This document shows, one piece after another, positions 10,096-17,752 of a stretch of DNA of 19,872 bases. The stretch spans positions 1-19,872 of the forward strand of contig JACKEJ010000019.1 of NCBI GenBank assembly GCA_020633055.1. Reading direction: 5' to 3'. Both the position numbers and the translations under genes were made by a program. Source of the DNA: Sandaracinaceae bacterium (GTDB taxonomy: Bacteria > Myxococcota_A > Polyangia > Polyangiales > Houyiibacteriaceae). Within the stretch, counting starts at the first letter, position 1. Each line of letters starts with the position of its first letter. A model generated the notes under the pieces. It did not search any database, had not been told where the DNA came from, and worked only from the letters and a program-made list of their open reading frames with translations.

Positions 10096-11430
10096 TCAGC
10101 GGCGTGGATTCGCTGGGCGACCAAGCGCTGAGTGCACGATGCGGGGCGGTGGCAGGGGGTGGTGCTTTAGGAGCGCCGCGAAGCGCTCCCAGGTCATCTC
10201 CCTTCTGCCGCCACGCCGGTCGAGCCATCGGCGCCATGCTCGCGTGACCTCAAAGAAGTAGGTCGCGAGCGCTCGGCTGTTGTTCGTGATCCCGTAGTAG
10301 GCGTAGTGCCCGCGCAGCTTCGAAGCGAGGGTGACGCGTTGCTCGTCGACCGGTTCGTGCCGGTTGTCCCGACACCATTCCCAGATCGCGCGGATTGCCC
10401 TCCGCATCCGAGTCGCCATCGTCTTTCGCTTCACGAGCGGGTACCCCTTCCGCGACTTCCCCCAGTAGTGGGTGAAGCCGAGGAAATCGAAGGTCTCCGG
10501 TCGTTCCCCGCCGCCACGCCCGTCGGGCCGCTCGAAGCGGACCAGGCGCGTCTTGTCGGGATGAAGCCGCAGGCCGTACTTCCCGAATCGCTTCGGGAGC
10601 ACGGCGAGCACCCGCCTCGCGTCGAGCTCATGCTCGCAAACCACGACGAAGTCATCCGCGAAGCGAATGAGCTCGGTGCGCCCGCGGAGGCGCGGTTGCA
10701 CCTCCGCGACGAACCACGTGTCGAGGACGTTGTGCAGGAACACGTTCGCGAGCAGGGGTGAGATCACTCCCCCCTGCGGCGTGCCAGAGTCCGTGCGGCT
10801 GTGCTGCCCGTCCTCCATCACGCCGGCGTTCAGCCACTTGTGGAGCACGCGACGGACAGTCCCGTCGCTCACCCGTTGGTCGAGGATGTCGCGCAGATGA
10901 CCGTGGTCGATCGAGTCGAAGAACGACTCGATGTCCACCTCGACGATCCACGCACCACGCATCGACATCGCGCTCTGCCACGTGACCTGCAGGGCATCGT
11001 GGGTAGAGCGCCCCGGCCGGAAGCCGTACGAGCAGTCCAAGAAGTCCTCCTCGTACACGGCCTCCAGCAGCATCTTGACCGCCGTCTGAAGCACCTTGTC
11101 TTCGAACGTCGGGATGCCGAGTGGCCGGCTCTTCCCTCCATCCTTCGGGATGTAGGTCCGTCGCACCGGTGGCGCCCGGTAGGCTCCCGACTTGAGGCGG
11201 TCGAGCAGACTCTGGAGGTTCGCCTCCAGGTCCTGCGCGTAGTCCGCCGCCGTCTGGGAATCTACGCCAACAGCCCCGTCTTTGCGGGTCCGTTGGTGCG
11301 CCTCCTTCAGCCATTCCAGATCGATGGCGTGGTGGATCGACCGGAGTGCTTGACCCCGGTGTGTCCTCGCCATTTCCGCTATTCGATCGAGTCTCGTTGA
11401 GATGTTCCCTGAGTTCAGTGTCTCAGCCAT
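10096..11430 (-). CDS. ltrA: Group II intron-encoded reverse transcriptase/maturase
   Basis: This 444-residue protein copies the intron RNA into DNA and, as a maturase, helps it fold and splice. The chosen start is ATG 11430 (MAETLNSGNIST), preceded by GAAGGAAAG; the frame stays open upstream to 11826, but that stretch is ribozyme domain I sequence. Reverse transcriptase blocks are intact: RPLGIPTFEDKVLQ, YGFRPGRSTHDAL, VDIESFFDSIDH (Asp166), GTPQGGVISPLLANVF (about 216-231) and FADD (Asp259, Asp260), a Phe variant of the usual YADD. The maturase X region follows (FLGFTHYWG, LRGHYAYYGITNNSRAL). The protein ends soon after WRRWLDRRGG with no HNH endonuclease domain, so mobility would rely on nicked or replication-fork targets, as in other endonuclease-less introns such as RmInt1. 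All catalytic residues are present, so the enzyme appears functional. Confidence 0.94.
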   Translation of the reverse strand: MAETLNSGNISTRLDRIAEMARTHRGQALRSIHHAIDLEWLKEAHQRTRKDGAVGVDSQTAADYAQDLEANLQSLLDRLKSGAYRAPPVRRTYIPKDGGKSRPLGIPTFEDKVLQTAVKMLLEAVYEEDFLDCSYGFRPGRSTHDALQVTWQSAMSMRGAWIVEVDIESFFDSIDHGHLRDILDQRVSDGTVRRVLHKWLNAGVMEDGQHSRTDSGTPQGGVISPLLANVFLHNVLDTWFVAEVQPRLRGRTELIRFADDFVVVCEHELDARRVLAVLPKRFGKYGLRLHPDKTRLVRFERPDGRGGGERPETFDFLGFTHYWGKSRKGYPLVKRKTMATRMRRAIRAIWEWCRDNRHEPVDEQRVTLASKLRGHYAYYGITNNSRALATYFFEVTRAWRRWLDRRGGRREMTWERFAALLKHHPLPPPRIVHSALGRPANPRR

Positions 11431-11651
11431 CTTTCCTTCTTTCGATTCCACGCCCTGGCCGCCCCTTCCCTCCACCAGCTCCTCCGGGCTTTCGTTCGCT
11501 GGCTTCTCCGGTACTACGGGCGACTCCGACTTCCTCGGACCCATCCCGCCTCGCTCGTTTGCCTCGCTCGGCGGTACCTCGCGGCGCGCCACTCGTTCGC
11601 TCCTCGGACACTGCAGCGCGCGGACTGTCCGAGGCCTGGGGTTTGGTCTCC

Positions 11652-11657
11652 GGTCCC
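11652..11657 (-). other. Candidate EBS1 of the group II intron
   Basis: Minus-strand GGGACC, about 370 nt into the intron, is complementary over all six bases to the last six bases of the 5' exon (IBS1, 12030-12035, GGTCCC). A weaker candidate EBS2 (CATCG, 11742-11746) pairs with CGATG at 12036-12040. The pairing supports the insertion site; the loop structure was not modelled. Confidence 0.55.
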
Positions 11658-12029
11658 CCGTGACCGGTGATTGCGCGAGGAGACCCGAGGATCTCCCAGG
11701 TTCCTGGGGAGCCCTTGCGTGCGTGCCCTGCTCTTCGACCCCGATGCCGCCTCCACTCGGCTGGCACTCCGAGCGGCGGTGTTGCCTTCCGCTGGACCCA
11801 CAACGTCGGCCGGCACCACTAAGCAATATTTCGAGGCTCTGTCACACAGCCCACACGCTCGCTGTCTACGCTTCGCAGCGCCGGTTGCCCGACCACCACG
11901 CAAGACTCGCTTCCGGCTGGCTGCCCGCCTTGCCGGGCGGGACTCTCACCCGCTGGGCTCCATTGGAGTTTCGATGTGTTGGTGATCCGTCAGCTCATCT
12001 TCTTCTCCTCCAGGCTTGGCCTGGCGCAC

Positions 12030-12279
12030 GGGACCCATCGCTGCCGGCCCGCCGGACTGGATCCCGGCGGGCAACCTGACGCCGCACGCGGATGGCCTCG
12101 CGGGCTGGACGTACGAGGACTTCGTGCGCGCCATGCGCCAAGGCCAGCGCCCGGACGGGTCCGCGCTCCGTGCGCCGATGACCCTGATCACGCCGTACGC
12201 AGAGGCCATGACCGACGTCGAGCTGCAAGCGCTGTGGGCCTACCTCCAGACGGTCGAGCCGCGTCCGATGGGGCGGTGA
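12030..12279 (+). pseudogene. Diheme cytochrome c, 3' part, cut off by the intron
   Basis: The 3' exon supplies the last base of codon 301 and 82 more codons, ending at TGA 12277-12279. It continues the second cytochrome domain in frame: GPIAAGPPDW, GNLTP (the same motif as in domain 1) and LRAPM with the probable axial Met, ending in ELQALWAYLQTVEP, the usual C-terminal helix of small cytochromes c. A TTG at 12016 lies inside the intron and has no Shine-Dalgarno, so separate translation is unlikely. The fragment lacks a heme-binding CxxCH and cannot work alone. Confidence 0.88.
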
Positions 12280-12383
12280 ACATCCCTCGCGGGAGGTCGC
12301 CCTCTGCGCGATTCGCTGCTATCACTCGCGCCCTGACTCGGCCGCGTGGTCGGGCGTGACATCGCGAAGAGCAACAGAGACCT

Positions 12384-13463
12384 ATGCAAGCCAAGATCAC
12401 CACCCTCCCCGGCGACGGAATCGGCCCCGAGATCGTCGGCGCCACGCGCCTCGTCCTCGACACCGTGGCGTCCACCTTCGGCCACGAGTTCACGTACCGC
12501 GAGGCCCTGCTGGGCGGCATCGCCATCGACGAGACCGGCAACGCGTTCCCCGACGACACCCTCGAGGCCTGTCAGCAGGCGGACGCCATCCTGCTGGGCG
12601 CCGTGGGTGGCCCCAAGTGGGACGACCCCAACGCCGCCGACCGCCCCGAGCGCGGCCTCTTGGCCATGCGCAAGGCCCTGGGCTTGTTCGCGAACATCCG
12701 CCCCGTGAAGCTCTTCCGCGGGCTCGAAGCGGCCTCCCCGCTCAAGGCCGAGCGCCTGAAGAACGTGGACCTCGTGTTCGTGCGCGAGCTGACGGGCGGC
12801 ATCTACTTCGGTCAGCCCAAGGGCAAGGACACCGTGGACGGTGAGCGCCGTGGCTTCGACACGATGGTGTATCGCGAGAGCGAGATCCGCCGCATCGTCG
12901 CGCTGGCCATGGACATCGCCCGCAAGCGCGAGCGCAAGCACGTGACCAGCATCGACAAGGCCAACGTCCTGGCCACCATGCAGGTCTGGCGGCAGGTGGC
13001 GACCGAGGTGGGCGCCGAGAACCCGGACATCACGCTGGTGCACCAGCTGGTCGACAGCGCCGCCATGCGCCTCGTCACCAACCCCGGCGACTTCGACGTC
13101 ATCGTGGCGGGCAACATGTTCGGCGACATCCTCAGCGACGAGGGCGCCGTGCTCACGGGCTCGTTGGGCCTGCTCCCGAGCGCTTCACTGGGCGAGACCA
13201 AGCTGGGCGTGTACGAGCCCATCCACGGGTCCGCGCCGGACATCGCGGGCAAGGGCATCGCCAACCCCCTCGGCACCATCCTCAGCGCGGCCATGCTGCT
13301 GCGCCACAGCCTGGATCTGGACGCCGAGGCGCTGGCCGTGGAGGCCGCCGTGCAGCAGGCGCTCGACGACGGTCTGCGCACGGGTGACCTCGGCGGCGGC
13401 GACAAGTCGCTCGGCACCACCGCCATGGGCGAGGCCATCTGCGCCCGCATCAAGAAGAACTGA
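12384..13463 (+). CDS. leuB: 3-isopropylmalate dehydrogenase
   Basis: LeuB oxidises and decarboxylates 3-isopropylmalate with NAD+ to 2-oxoisocaproate, the third step of leucine synthesis, in the cytoplasm. The 359-residue length is normal. Diagnostic residues are in place: GDGIGPEIV near the start; Arg96, Arg106 and Arg134 for substrate; Tyr141 and Lys192 for catalysis; Asp224, Asp248 and Asp252 for the metal; and HGSAPDIAGKGIANP (281-295) for the nucleotide. The NKxxP-like and long-insert features of isocitrate dehydrogenase are absent, and LLAMRKALGLFANIRP is the LeuB form. The start at ATG 12384 has only a weak purine-rich AGAGA upstream. No leuA, leuC or leuD is in the window, so the leucine genes are dispersed. 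It lies 104 bp after the broken cytochrome gene, so a promoter should lie in 12280-12383, although polar effects of the intron cannot be excluded. Confidence 0.96.
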   Translation: MQAKITTLPGDGIGPEIVGATRLVLDTVASTFGHEFTYREALLGGIAIDETGNAFPDDTLEACQQADAILLGAVGGPKWDDPNAADRPERGLLAMRKALGLFANIRPVKLFRGLEAASPLKAERLKNVDLVFVRELTGGIYFGQPKGKDTVDGERRGFDTMVYRESEIRRIVALAMDIARKRERKHVTSIDKANVLATMQVWRQVATEVGAENPDITLVHQLVDSAAMRLVTNPGDFDVIVAGNMFGDILSDEGAVLTGSLGLLPSASLGETKLGVYEPIHGSAPDIAGKGIANPLGTILSAAMLLRHSLDLDAEALAVEAAVQQALDDGLRTGDLGGGDKSLGTTAMGEAICARIKKN

Positions 13464-13480
13464 CCGCTCCGCTCGTCACC

Positions 13481-13501
13481 CGGCCGCATCGCGCGCGGCC
13501 G
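13481..13501. repeat. GC-rich inverted repeat between leuB and the malic enzyme gene
   Basis: CGGCCGC and GCGGCCG form a perfect 7-bp stem with a 7-base loop in the 57-bp gap between the two genes. There is no T tract; it may stabilise or partly terminate the leuB transcript. Confidence 0.4.
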
Positions 13502-13520
13502 CACAGAAAGACCCTTCCGC

Positions 13521-15254
13521 ATGGCACGCAAGCGCATCAGCCCGCTCTTTGATCTCAAGAAGGACGACCAGGGACGCAACTACATGGAGGTGTACCAAGA
13601 CGGCATCTCCCTCTTGCGCCTCGTGCTCTGCAACAAGGGCACGGCCTTCAGCCACGAGGAGCGGGTGGCGCTCCGCCTCGACGGGCTCCTCCCACCGCAG
13701 GTGAACACCATCGAGCAGCAGGTCGCCCGCGTCTACAAGGGCTACCAGCAGATCGAAGACGACATCGAGAAGTACCAGTACCTGCGCTCGCTGCAGGAGC
13801 GGCAGGAGATCCTCTTCTACCGCCTGATGGAGCAGCACCTCGAGGAGATGCTGCCCATCGTGTACACGCCGACCGTGGGCATGGCCGTGCAGCAGTTCAG
13901 CGCGCTGTACCAGAACCCGCGCGGCATCTCGCTCTCGCCGCTCAACATCGACCGCGCCATCCCGGCGCTCAACTGCTACCCGATGGAAGACGTGCGTATG
14001 ATCGTGGCGACCGACGCGTCGGCCATCCTCGGCATCGGCGACCAGGGCTACGGCGGCCTCGCCATCCCCATCGGCAAGCTCGCGCTGTACACGGTGGGCG
14101 GAGGTGTGAGCCCCTTCCACACCATGCCGGTGTGTCTCGACGTGGGCACCGAGCGCCTCGACCTCATCAACGACCCAGACTACCTGGGCGTGCGCCAGAA
14201 GCGCCTGCGCGGCGAGGAGTACCTCAAGTTCTTCGACCAGTTCGTGGCCGCCGTGAAGTCGCGCTGGCCGAACGCGGTCATCCAGTGGGAAGACCTCGCG
14301 AAGGACTCGGCCTTCATGGTCCTGGAGCGCTACCGCGACGTGGTGCCGTCCTTCAACGACGACATCCAGGGCACAGGCGCCGTGGCGCTGGCCGGCGTGC
14401 TCAGCGCGTGCAGCCTGAAGAAGGAGTCCATCGCCGAGCAGACCGTGGTCATCCACGGCGCGGGCGCGGGCGGCGTCGGAGTGGCCTGGGCCATCCGCCG
14501 CGGCCTCGAGCGCGCGGGCCTGAGCGTGGACGAGGCGCGCCGGCGCGTGCTCGTGCTGGACAGCGGCGGGCTCCTCGTGGAGGGCCGCTCGCGCATGGAG
14601 GACTACAAGCTGGACTACGCCCAGCGCAAGGCCGACATCGCGAGCTGGACGTTCGCGGGCGACGCGCCGGACCTGCTGGAGACCATCCGCGAGTCGAAGG
14701 CCACCGTGCTGCTCGGACTGTCCGGTCGCCCGAAGGCGTTCGACGAGGCCATCGTGCGCGCCGTGGGCCAGAACCACGAGCGCCCCATCATCTTCCCGCT
14801 CAGCAACCCCACCAGCTCGTGTGAGGCAGAGCCCGTCGACATCTTCCACTGGACCGAGGGGCGCTCGCTGGTCGCGACCGGCAGCCCGTTCGACCCGGTC
14901 CCCATGGACGGCGTCACGCACCCCATCGGCCAGGGCAACAACGCCTTCATCTTCCCCGGCCTCGGCTTCGGCGCCATCCTCAGCGACGCCAAGCAGATCA
15001 CGGACAACATGGTGATGGCCGCGGCGGAGGCGCTCGCGAACTACACCATCGCGCGCTACGTCGAGGGAGGCCTCATCTACCCGCCCATCAGCGACCTGCG
15101 GCAGACGTCGCTCATCGTCGCCGAGGCGGTCATCCGCCAGGCCATCACGGACGGTGTCGCGATGCGCGAGGACATCCCCGAGGACGTGAAGGGCTTCGTG
15201 GCCGAGCGCTCGTGGAAGGCCGAGTACCAGCCGTTCGTGAAGGGTCAGCGCTGA
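13521..15254 (+). CDS. maeA: NAD-type malic enzyme (malate dehydrogenase, oxaloacetate-decarboxylating)
   Basis: The enzyme converts L-malate to pyruvate and CO2 while reducing NAD+ (possibly NADP+), linking the TCA cycle to pyruvate. At 577 residues it is the long form, like E. coli MaeA and eukaryotic malic enzymes, not the roughly 400-residue or MaeB types. Key motifs are YTPTVGMA with Tyr115, ILGIGDQG (169-176), Lys186, Glu257-Asp258 and FNDDIQGT (278-285) for the metal, GAGAGGVG (313-320) for the dinucleotide, and PLSNPTSSCEA near the C-terminus. Start ATG 13521 follows AGAAAGA, a weak Shine-Dalgarno. It lies 57 bp after leuB in the same direction, so cotranscription is possible, though the two pathways are not directly linked. 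Pyruvate and reductant from this step could feed lipid synthesis, but no specific link to the desaturase gene downstream can be shown. Confidence 0.94.
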   Translation: MARKRISPLFDLKKDDQGRNYMEVYQDGISLLRLVLCNKGTAFSHEERVALRLDGLLPPQVNTIEQQVARVYKGYQQIEDDIEKYQYLRSLQERQEILFYRLMEQHLEEMLPIVYTPTVGMAVQQFSALYQNPRGISLSPLNIDRAIPALNCYPMEDVRMIVATDASAILGIGDQGYGGLAIPIGKLALYTVGGGVSPFHTMPVCLDVGTERLDLINDPDYLGVRQKRLRGEEYLKFFDQFVAAVKSRWPNAVIQWEDLAKDSAFMVLERYRDVVPSFNDDIQGTGAVALAGVLSACSLKKESIAEQTVVIHGAGAGGVGVAWAIRRGLERAGLSVDEARRRVLVLDSGGLLVEGRSRMEDYKLDYAQRKADIASWTFAGDAPDLLETIRESKATVLLGLSGRPKAFDEAIVRAVGQNHERPIIFPLSNPTSSCEAEPVDIFHWTEGRSLVATGSPFDPVPMDGVTHPIGQGNNAFIFPGLGFGAILSDAKQITDNMVMAAAEALANYTIARYVEGGLIYPPISDLRQTSLIVAEAVIRQAITDGVAMREDIPEDVKGFVAERSWKAEYQPFVKGQR

Positions 15255-15269
15255 GGGCGCGACAAGCGG

Positions 15270-15310
15270 GGGTGGGACGCTCACTGCTGGCCCGCTGCCA
15301 CCCGAGCGTC
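15270..15310 (+). terminator. Two interleaved inverted repeats after the malic enzyme gene, possible terminator
   Basis: GGGTGG (15270-15275) pairs with CCACCC (15298-15303), and GACGCTC (15276-15282) pairs with GAGCGTC (15304-15310). The order is A-B-A'-B', so with no bases between the arms the two stems are more likely alternatives than a pseudoknot. No T tract follows. The rest of 15255-15469 holds nothing I recognise. Confidence 0.35.
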
Positions 15311-15469
15311 AGAACGTCGAGGTTAGCCGACTTCCGCTCCAGAACGTGGATGAGGGCTGTCGAGTGCCGCGATTGCCGTGGCAGCCCGTAGGCGACCCCA
15401 TGCCCCTTCGATGAAGTCGCTCGTCGTAACGGCGAAGCCAGCCCGAGCGTGTGGGTGCGCCCCGTTATT

Positions 15470-15511
15470 TATCTACTCACGAGTTGATAACTGTCTACTC
15501 ATGAGTATATT
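15470..15511 (+). promoter_or_regulatory. Promoter with two palindromic operators in front of the fused desaturase; leaderless start
   Basis: Operator 1 (15470-15489) has arms TATC.ACTC and GAGT.GATA. Operator 2 has the perfect core TACTCATGAGTA (15496-15507). Both share CTACTCAyGAGT, and their centres are 22 bp apart, two helical turns, so bound dimers would lie on one face. They overlap a candidate -35 TTGATA (15484-15489) and -10 TATATT (15506-15511) with a 16-bp spacer. Transcription would begin about seven bases on, at the A of ATG 15518, and no Shine-Dalgarno is present. The AT-rich patch stands out from its surroundings. The likely ligand is the TetR protein encoded downstream. Confidence 0.7.
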
Positions 15512-15517
15512 GGTGCC

Positions 15518-17752
15518 ATGGCGCAGGAAAACGCACCCCCACCGAGAGCGTCTCTCTCGGCGGAGCTCGACGCCCTCCATCGCACTACGCGGTCGCGCAT
15601 GGACGAGGCGGACATCCAGCACATCGAGAACGTCGCAGCCTACTCGCGCGCGATCGATGAGCGCGCGCGACAGCTGATCATGAACGGACACGCTGCGGAG
15701 GAACTCTGGCGCGGGACGCTCCTGCGCGCGCTGCACGTCGTCCTCGAGTTCAGCGAGCTCGGGCACAACATCCTGCACGGAGGCTACGACCACCTGAACC
15801 CGGACGGGCCGTTCCACTCCGACCGCTGGGACTGGGACTTCGTCGCGGACCCGAGCGAGTGGAAGGTGATGCACCACCGCAATCACCACCCGTTCACGAA
15901 CATCGTGGGCAAGGACCACGACCTCGGCTACACGGTGGCGCGTCTCTTCCCGGGACAGGAGTGGCGCGGGCATCACCTGCTGCAGTCCGCCGTACTAGGC
16001 CTCTTCGTAGCGCACCTGTACCCCTTCGCTCTGTACACCGCGACCTCGGCGGCTCGCGTCGCGGGTCGCCCGGTGTTCACGAGGGATACGTTCGCAGCCG
16101 CTCGAGCGCGCATCGCACGACACGCGCGCCGCAACTACCTGAACGAGCCTCGGCAGGCCGGTCGGAACGCGCTGCGCACGCTCGTGGGCAACTATCTTGG
16201 CACCACGCTGGGGTACGACCTGACCCTCAGCATGCTGCTGATCGAGCACCATGCGCCAAGCGTCGAGGTGTTTGTCGACCCGGGACCCGACGAGACCCGC
16301 GACGCCTACTTCGAGCGGCAACTGCGCGCGACGACCAACTTCGTACCCAACCGCGCGGTGGAAGCCTACTGCACACGGTTGCTGCACGAAGAGGTCGCGT
16401 TCGCGAACCCGCCTGGGTTCGAGGTGTTCTACGGCGGGCTGGACACCCACGTGGAGCACCATCTCTTCCCAGATCTACCGTGCAAGCAGCAGCGTGAGAT
16501 AGCCCCGGCGGTGCGGGCCATATGCGCGCGCTACGGCCTACCGTACAACACGCACCCCATCGAAGACATGCTGCCCAAGGTAGTCGTGAGCCTCGCACGA
16601 CACACCGCACCCCTGGCTGAGCACGAACGGGCCCGCGATCTGGTTCGGCGGCCGCGCGCGCTCGTCCAACGATTGCGCGATGGCGTCGGCTACACCACAC
16701 CCAGACCCACGGACGGCCCCTCCCCGTACCTGCGGAAGCCTAGGTACTTCAATGCACGAGCGCGTGTGCTCCGCATCGAGTCGCTCGCGCGCGGGAGCGC
16801 GTTGCGCGTCCAGCTATGTCGGCCGTTCGGCTGGGAACAAATCAGCTGGGCGCCCGGCGCGTTCGTGTCGCTACGTGTGAACGTCCACGGCGAGGAGCTC
16901 ATCCGGCAATACAGCCTGATGCGGGAGAGCCCAGAAGGAAGCTCTCACGAGCCCCTCGAGTTCACGGTCAAGCGCGTGGCCGGTGGACGCGTGTCAAACC
17001 ACCTCAACGACACGCTGCGCGAGGGCCAGTGGCTGACACTAGTGGGGCCACCGGAGAACACGGGCGGACTGGCCCAGCCCAACCTTCCCAGCAAGGCGCT
17101 GTACCTCGCGGGCGGGGTGGGCATCACGCCCATCCTAGCCATGCTACGGCGGCAGCGTCGCATCGCCCCAGGGCGCGACGCGACGCTGCTGTACTTCAAC
17201 CGTGACGCTGGGAGTGCGCTGTTCCTCGACGAGCTCCGCGAACTGACGCTCGGCACGGGCGTCCGCGTCGCGTGCTTCACGGACCGCCCTGCTGGGGCGC
17301 CAGGACAGGCTCAGCTCAGCCAAGAGCTGCTGGCCCGTGAGGTGCCGGACCTCGCCGACCGCGAGGTGTTCGCGTGCGCCCCCCCCGGCTTCCTCGCCGC
17401 CGCCGCGAAGCACGTCGCAGCACTAGGGCTCGACCCAGCGCGCTTCCACGTCGAACACTTCAGCGCACCACCGAACGATCCAAGACCGCTGACCGGGCGC
17501 ACCCACACCGTGCGGTTCTTGCGCTCGGCCCTGACGCTGCAGGTCGACGAGGCCACCACCCTGCTGAGCGCGGGTCGGACTGCGGGCATCCAGCTACCAT
17601 CGGGCTGCGAGCGAGGGCTATGTCGCGCGTGCGTGTGCCCCAAGCTGGGGGGCGACACCGCCGACACCGTCCACCCAGAACGCCACCGGGGGCCCGAACG
17701 GATCACGCTCTGCAACACGTTCCCTCTCTCGGCGGTGGACCTCGATGCCTAG
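15518..17752 (+). CDS. Self-contained fatty-acid desaturase fused to flavin reductase and [2Fe-2S] ferredoxin
   Basis: Residues about 60-360 are a membrane di-iron desaturase with His boxes ELGHNILHGG (His83, His87), HHRNHH (119-124) and HVEHH (311-315), plus NIVGKDHDLGY. They resemble mycobacterial DesA3 and Pseudomonas DesB, which desaturate acyl chains. Membrane segments lie near 153-178 and 217-243. Residues about 410-645 are a ferredoxin-NAD(P)H reductase with the FAD motif RQYS (463-466) and the nucleotide motif GGVGITP (532-538). Residues about 663-744 are a plant-type ferredoxin with Cys697, Cys702, Cys705 and Cys732 (CxxxxCxxC...C). In the relatives named, desaturase and reductase are separate proteins (DesA3 with Rv3230c, DesB with DesC); here electrons can pass from NAD(P)H through FAD and the cluster to the di-iron site in one chain. 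All ligands are present. The substrate is unknown; a hydroxylase is the main alternative. The start codon follows from the promoter just upstream. Confidence 0.92.
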   Translation: MAQENAPPPRASLSAELDALHRTTRSRMDEADIQHIENVAAYSRAIDERARQLIMNGHAAEELWRGTLLRALHVVLEFSELGHNILHGGYDHLNPDGPFHSDRWDWDFVADPSEWKVMHHRNHHPFTNIVGKDHDLGYTVARLFPGQEWRGHHLLQSAVLGLFVAHLYPFALYTATSAARVAGRPVFTRDTFAAARARIARHARRNYLNEPRQAGRNALRTLVGNYLGTTLGYDLTLSMLLIEHHAPSVEVFVDPGPDETRDAYFERQLRATTNFVPNRAVEAYCTRLLHEEVAFANPPGFEVFYGGLDTHVEHHLFPDLPCKQQREIAPAVRAICARYGLPYNTHPIEDMLPKVVVSLARHTAPLAEHERARDLVRRPRALVQRLRDGVGYTTPRPTDGPSPYLRKPRYFNARARVLRIESLARGSALRVQLCRPFGWEQISWAPGAFVSLRVNVHGEELIRQYSLMRESPEGSSHEPLEFTVKRVAGGRVSNHLNDTLREGQWLTLVGPPENTGGLAQPNLPSKALYLAGGVGITPILAMLRRQRRIAPGRDATLLYFNRDAGSALFLDELRELTLGTGVRVACFTDRPAGAPGQAQLSQELLAREVPDLADREVFACAPPGFLAAAAKHVAALGLDPARFHVEHFSAPPNDPRPLTGRTHTVRFLRSALTLQVDEATTLLSAGRTAGIQLPSGCERGLCRACVCPKLGGDTADTVHPERHRGPERITLCNTFPLSAVDLDA

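Larger units (their letters stand above)
10021..12029 (-). mobile_element. Complete group II intron inserted antisense in the cytochrome c gene
   Basis: Read on the minus strand, the element starts with GTGCGCCAGGC at 12029, the typical group II 5' end. It ends at 10021 with CCACCCGAC, an AY end. Its maturase gene lies inside and is followed at once by domains V and VI. Deleting exactly 10021-12029 rejoins GAGGG to GGGACC and restores the cytochrome frame through a Gly codon, which supports both ends to the base. The intron is 2009 bp. Because it lies antisense to the host gene, the host mRNA carries only the complement of the ribozyme and cannot be spliced. The left and right flanks show no target-site duplication, as expected for retrohoming. 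Confidence 0.93.

Noticed and set aside
11431..11826. N-terminal extension of 132 codons to the intron maturase
   Set aside because: The stretch lies in ribozyme domain I, including the EBS candidates, and lacks protein-like composition; a Shine-Dalgarno precedes ATG 11430.
12016..12279. Independent small gene starting at TTG 12016
   Set aside because: The start lies inside the intron without a Shine-Dalgarno, and the rest is the 3' exon of the cytochrome gene.
13476..15284. A 602-codon open frame on the minus strand across the whole malic enzyme gene
   Set aside because: It mirrors a well-conserved gene in high-GC DNA, where antisense stops are rare; the product is low-complexity (His, Val, Ala, Arg) with no family match that I can see.
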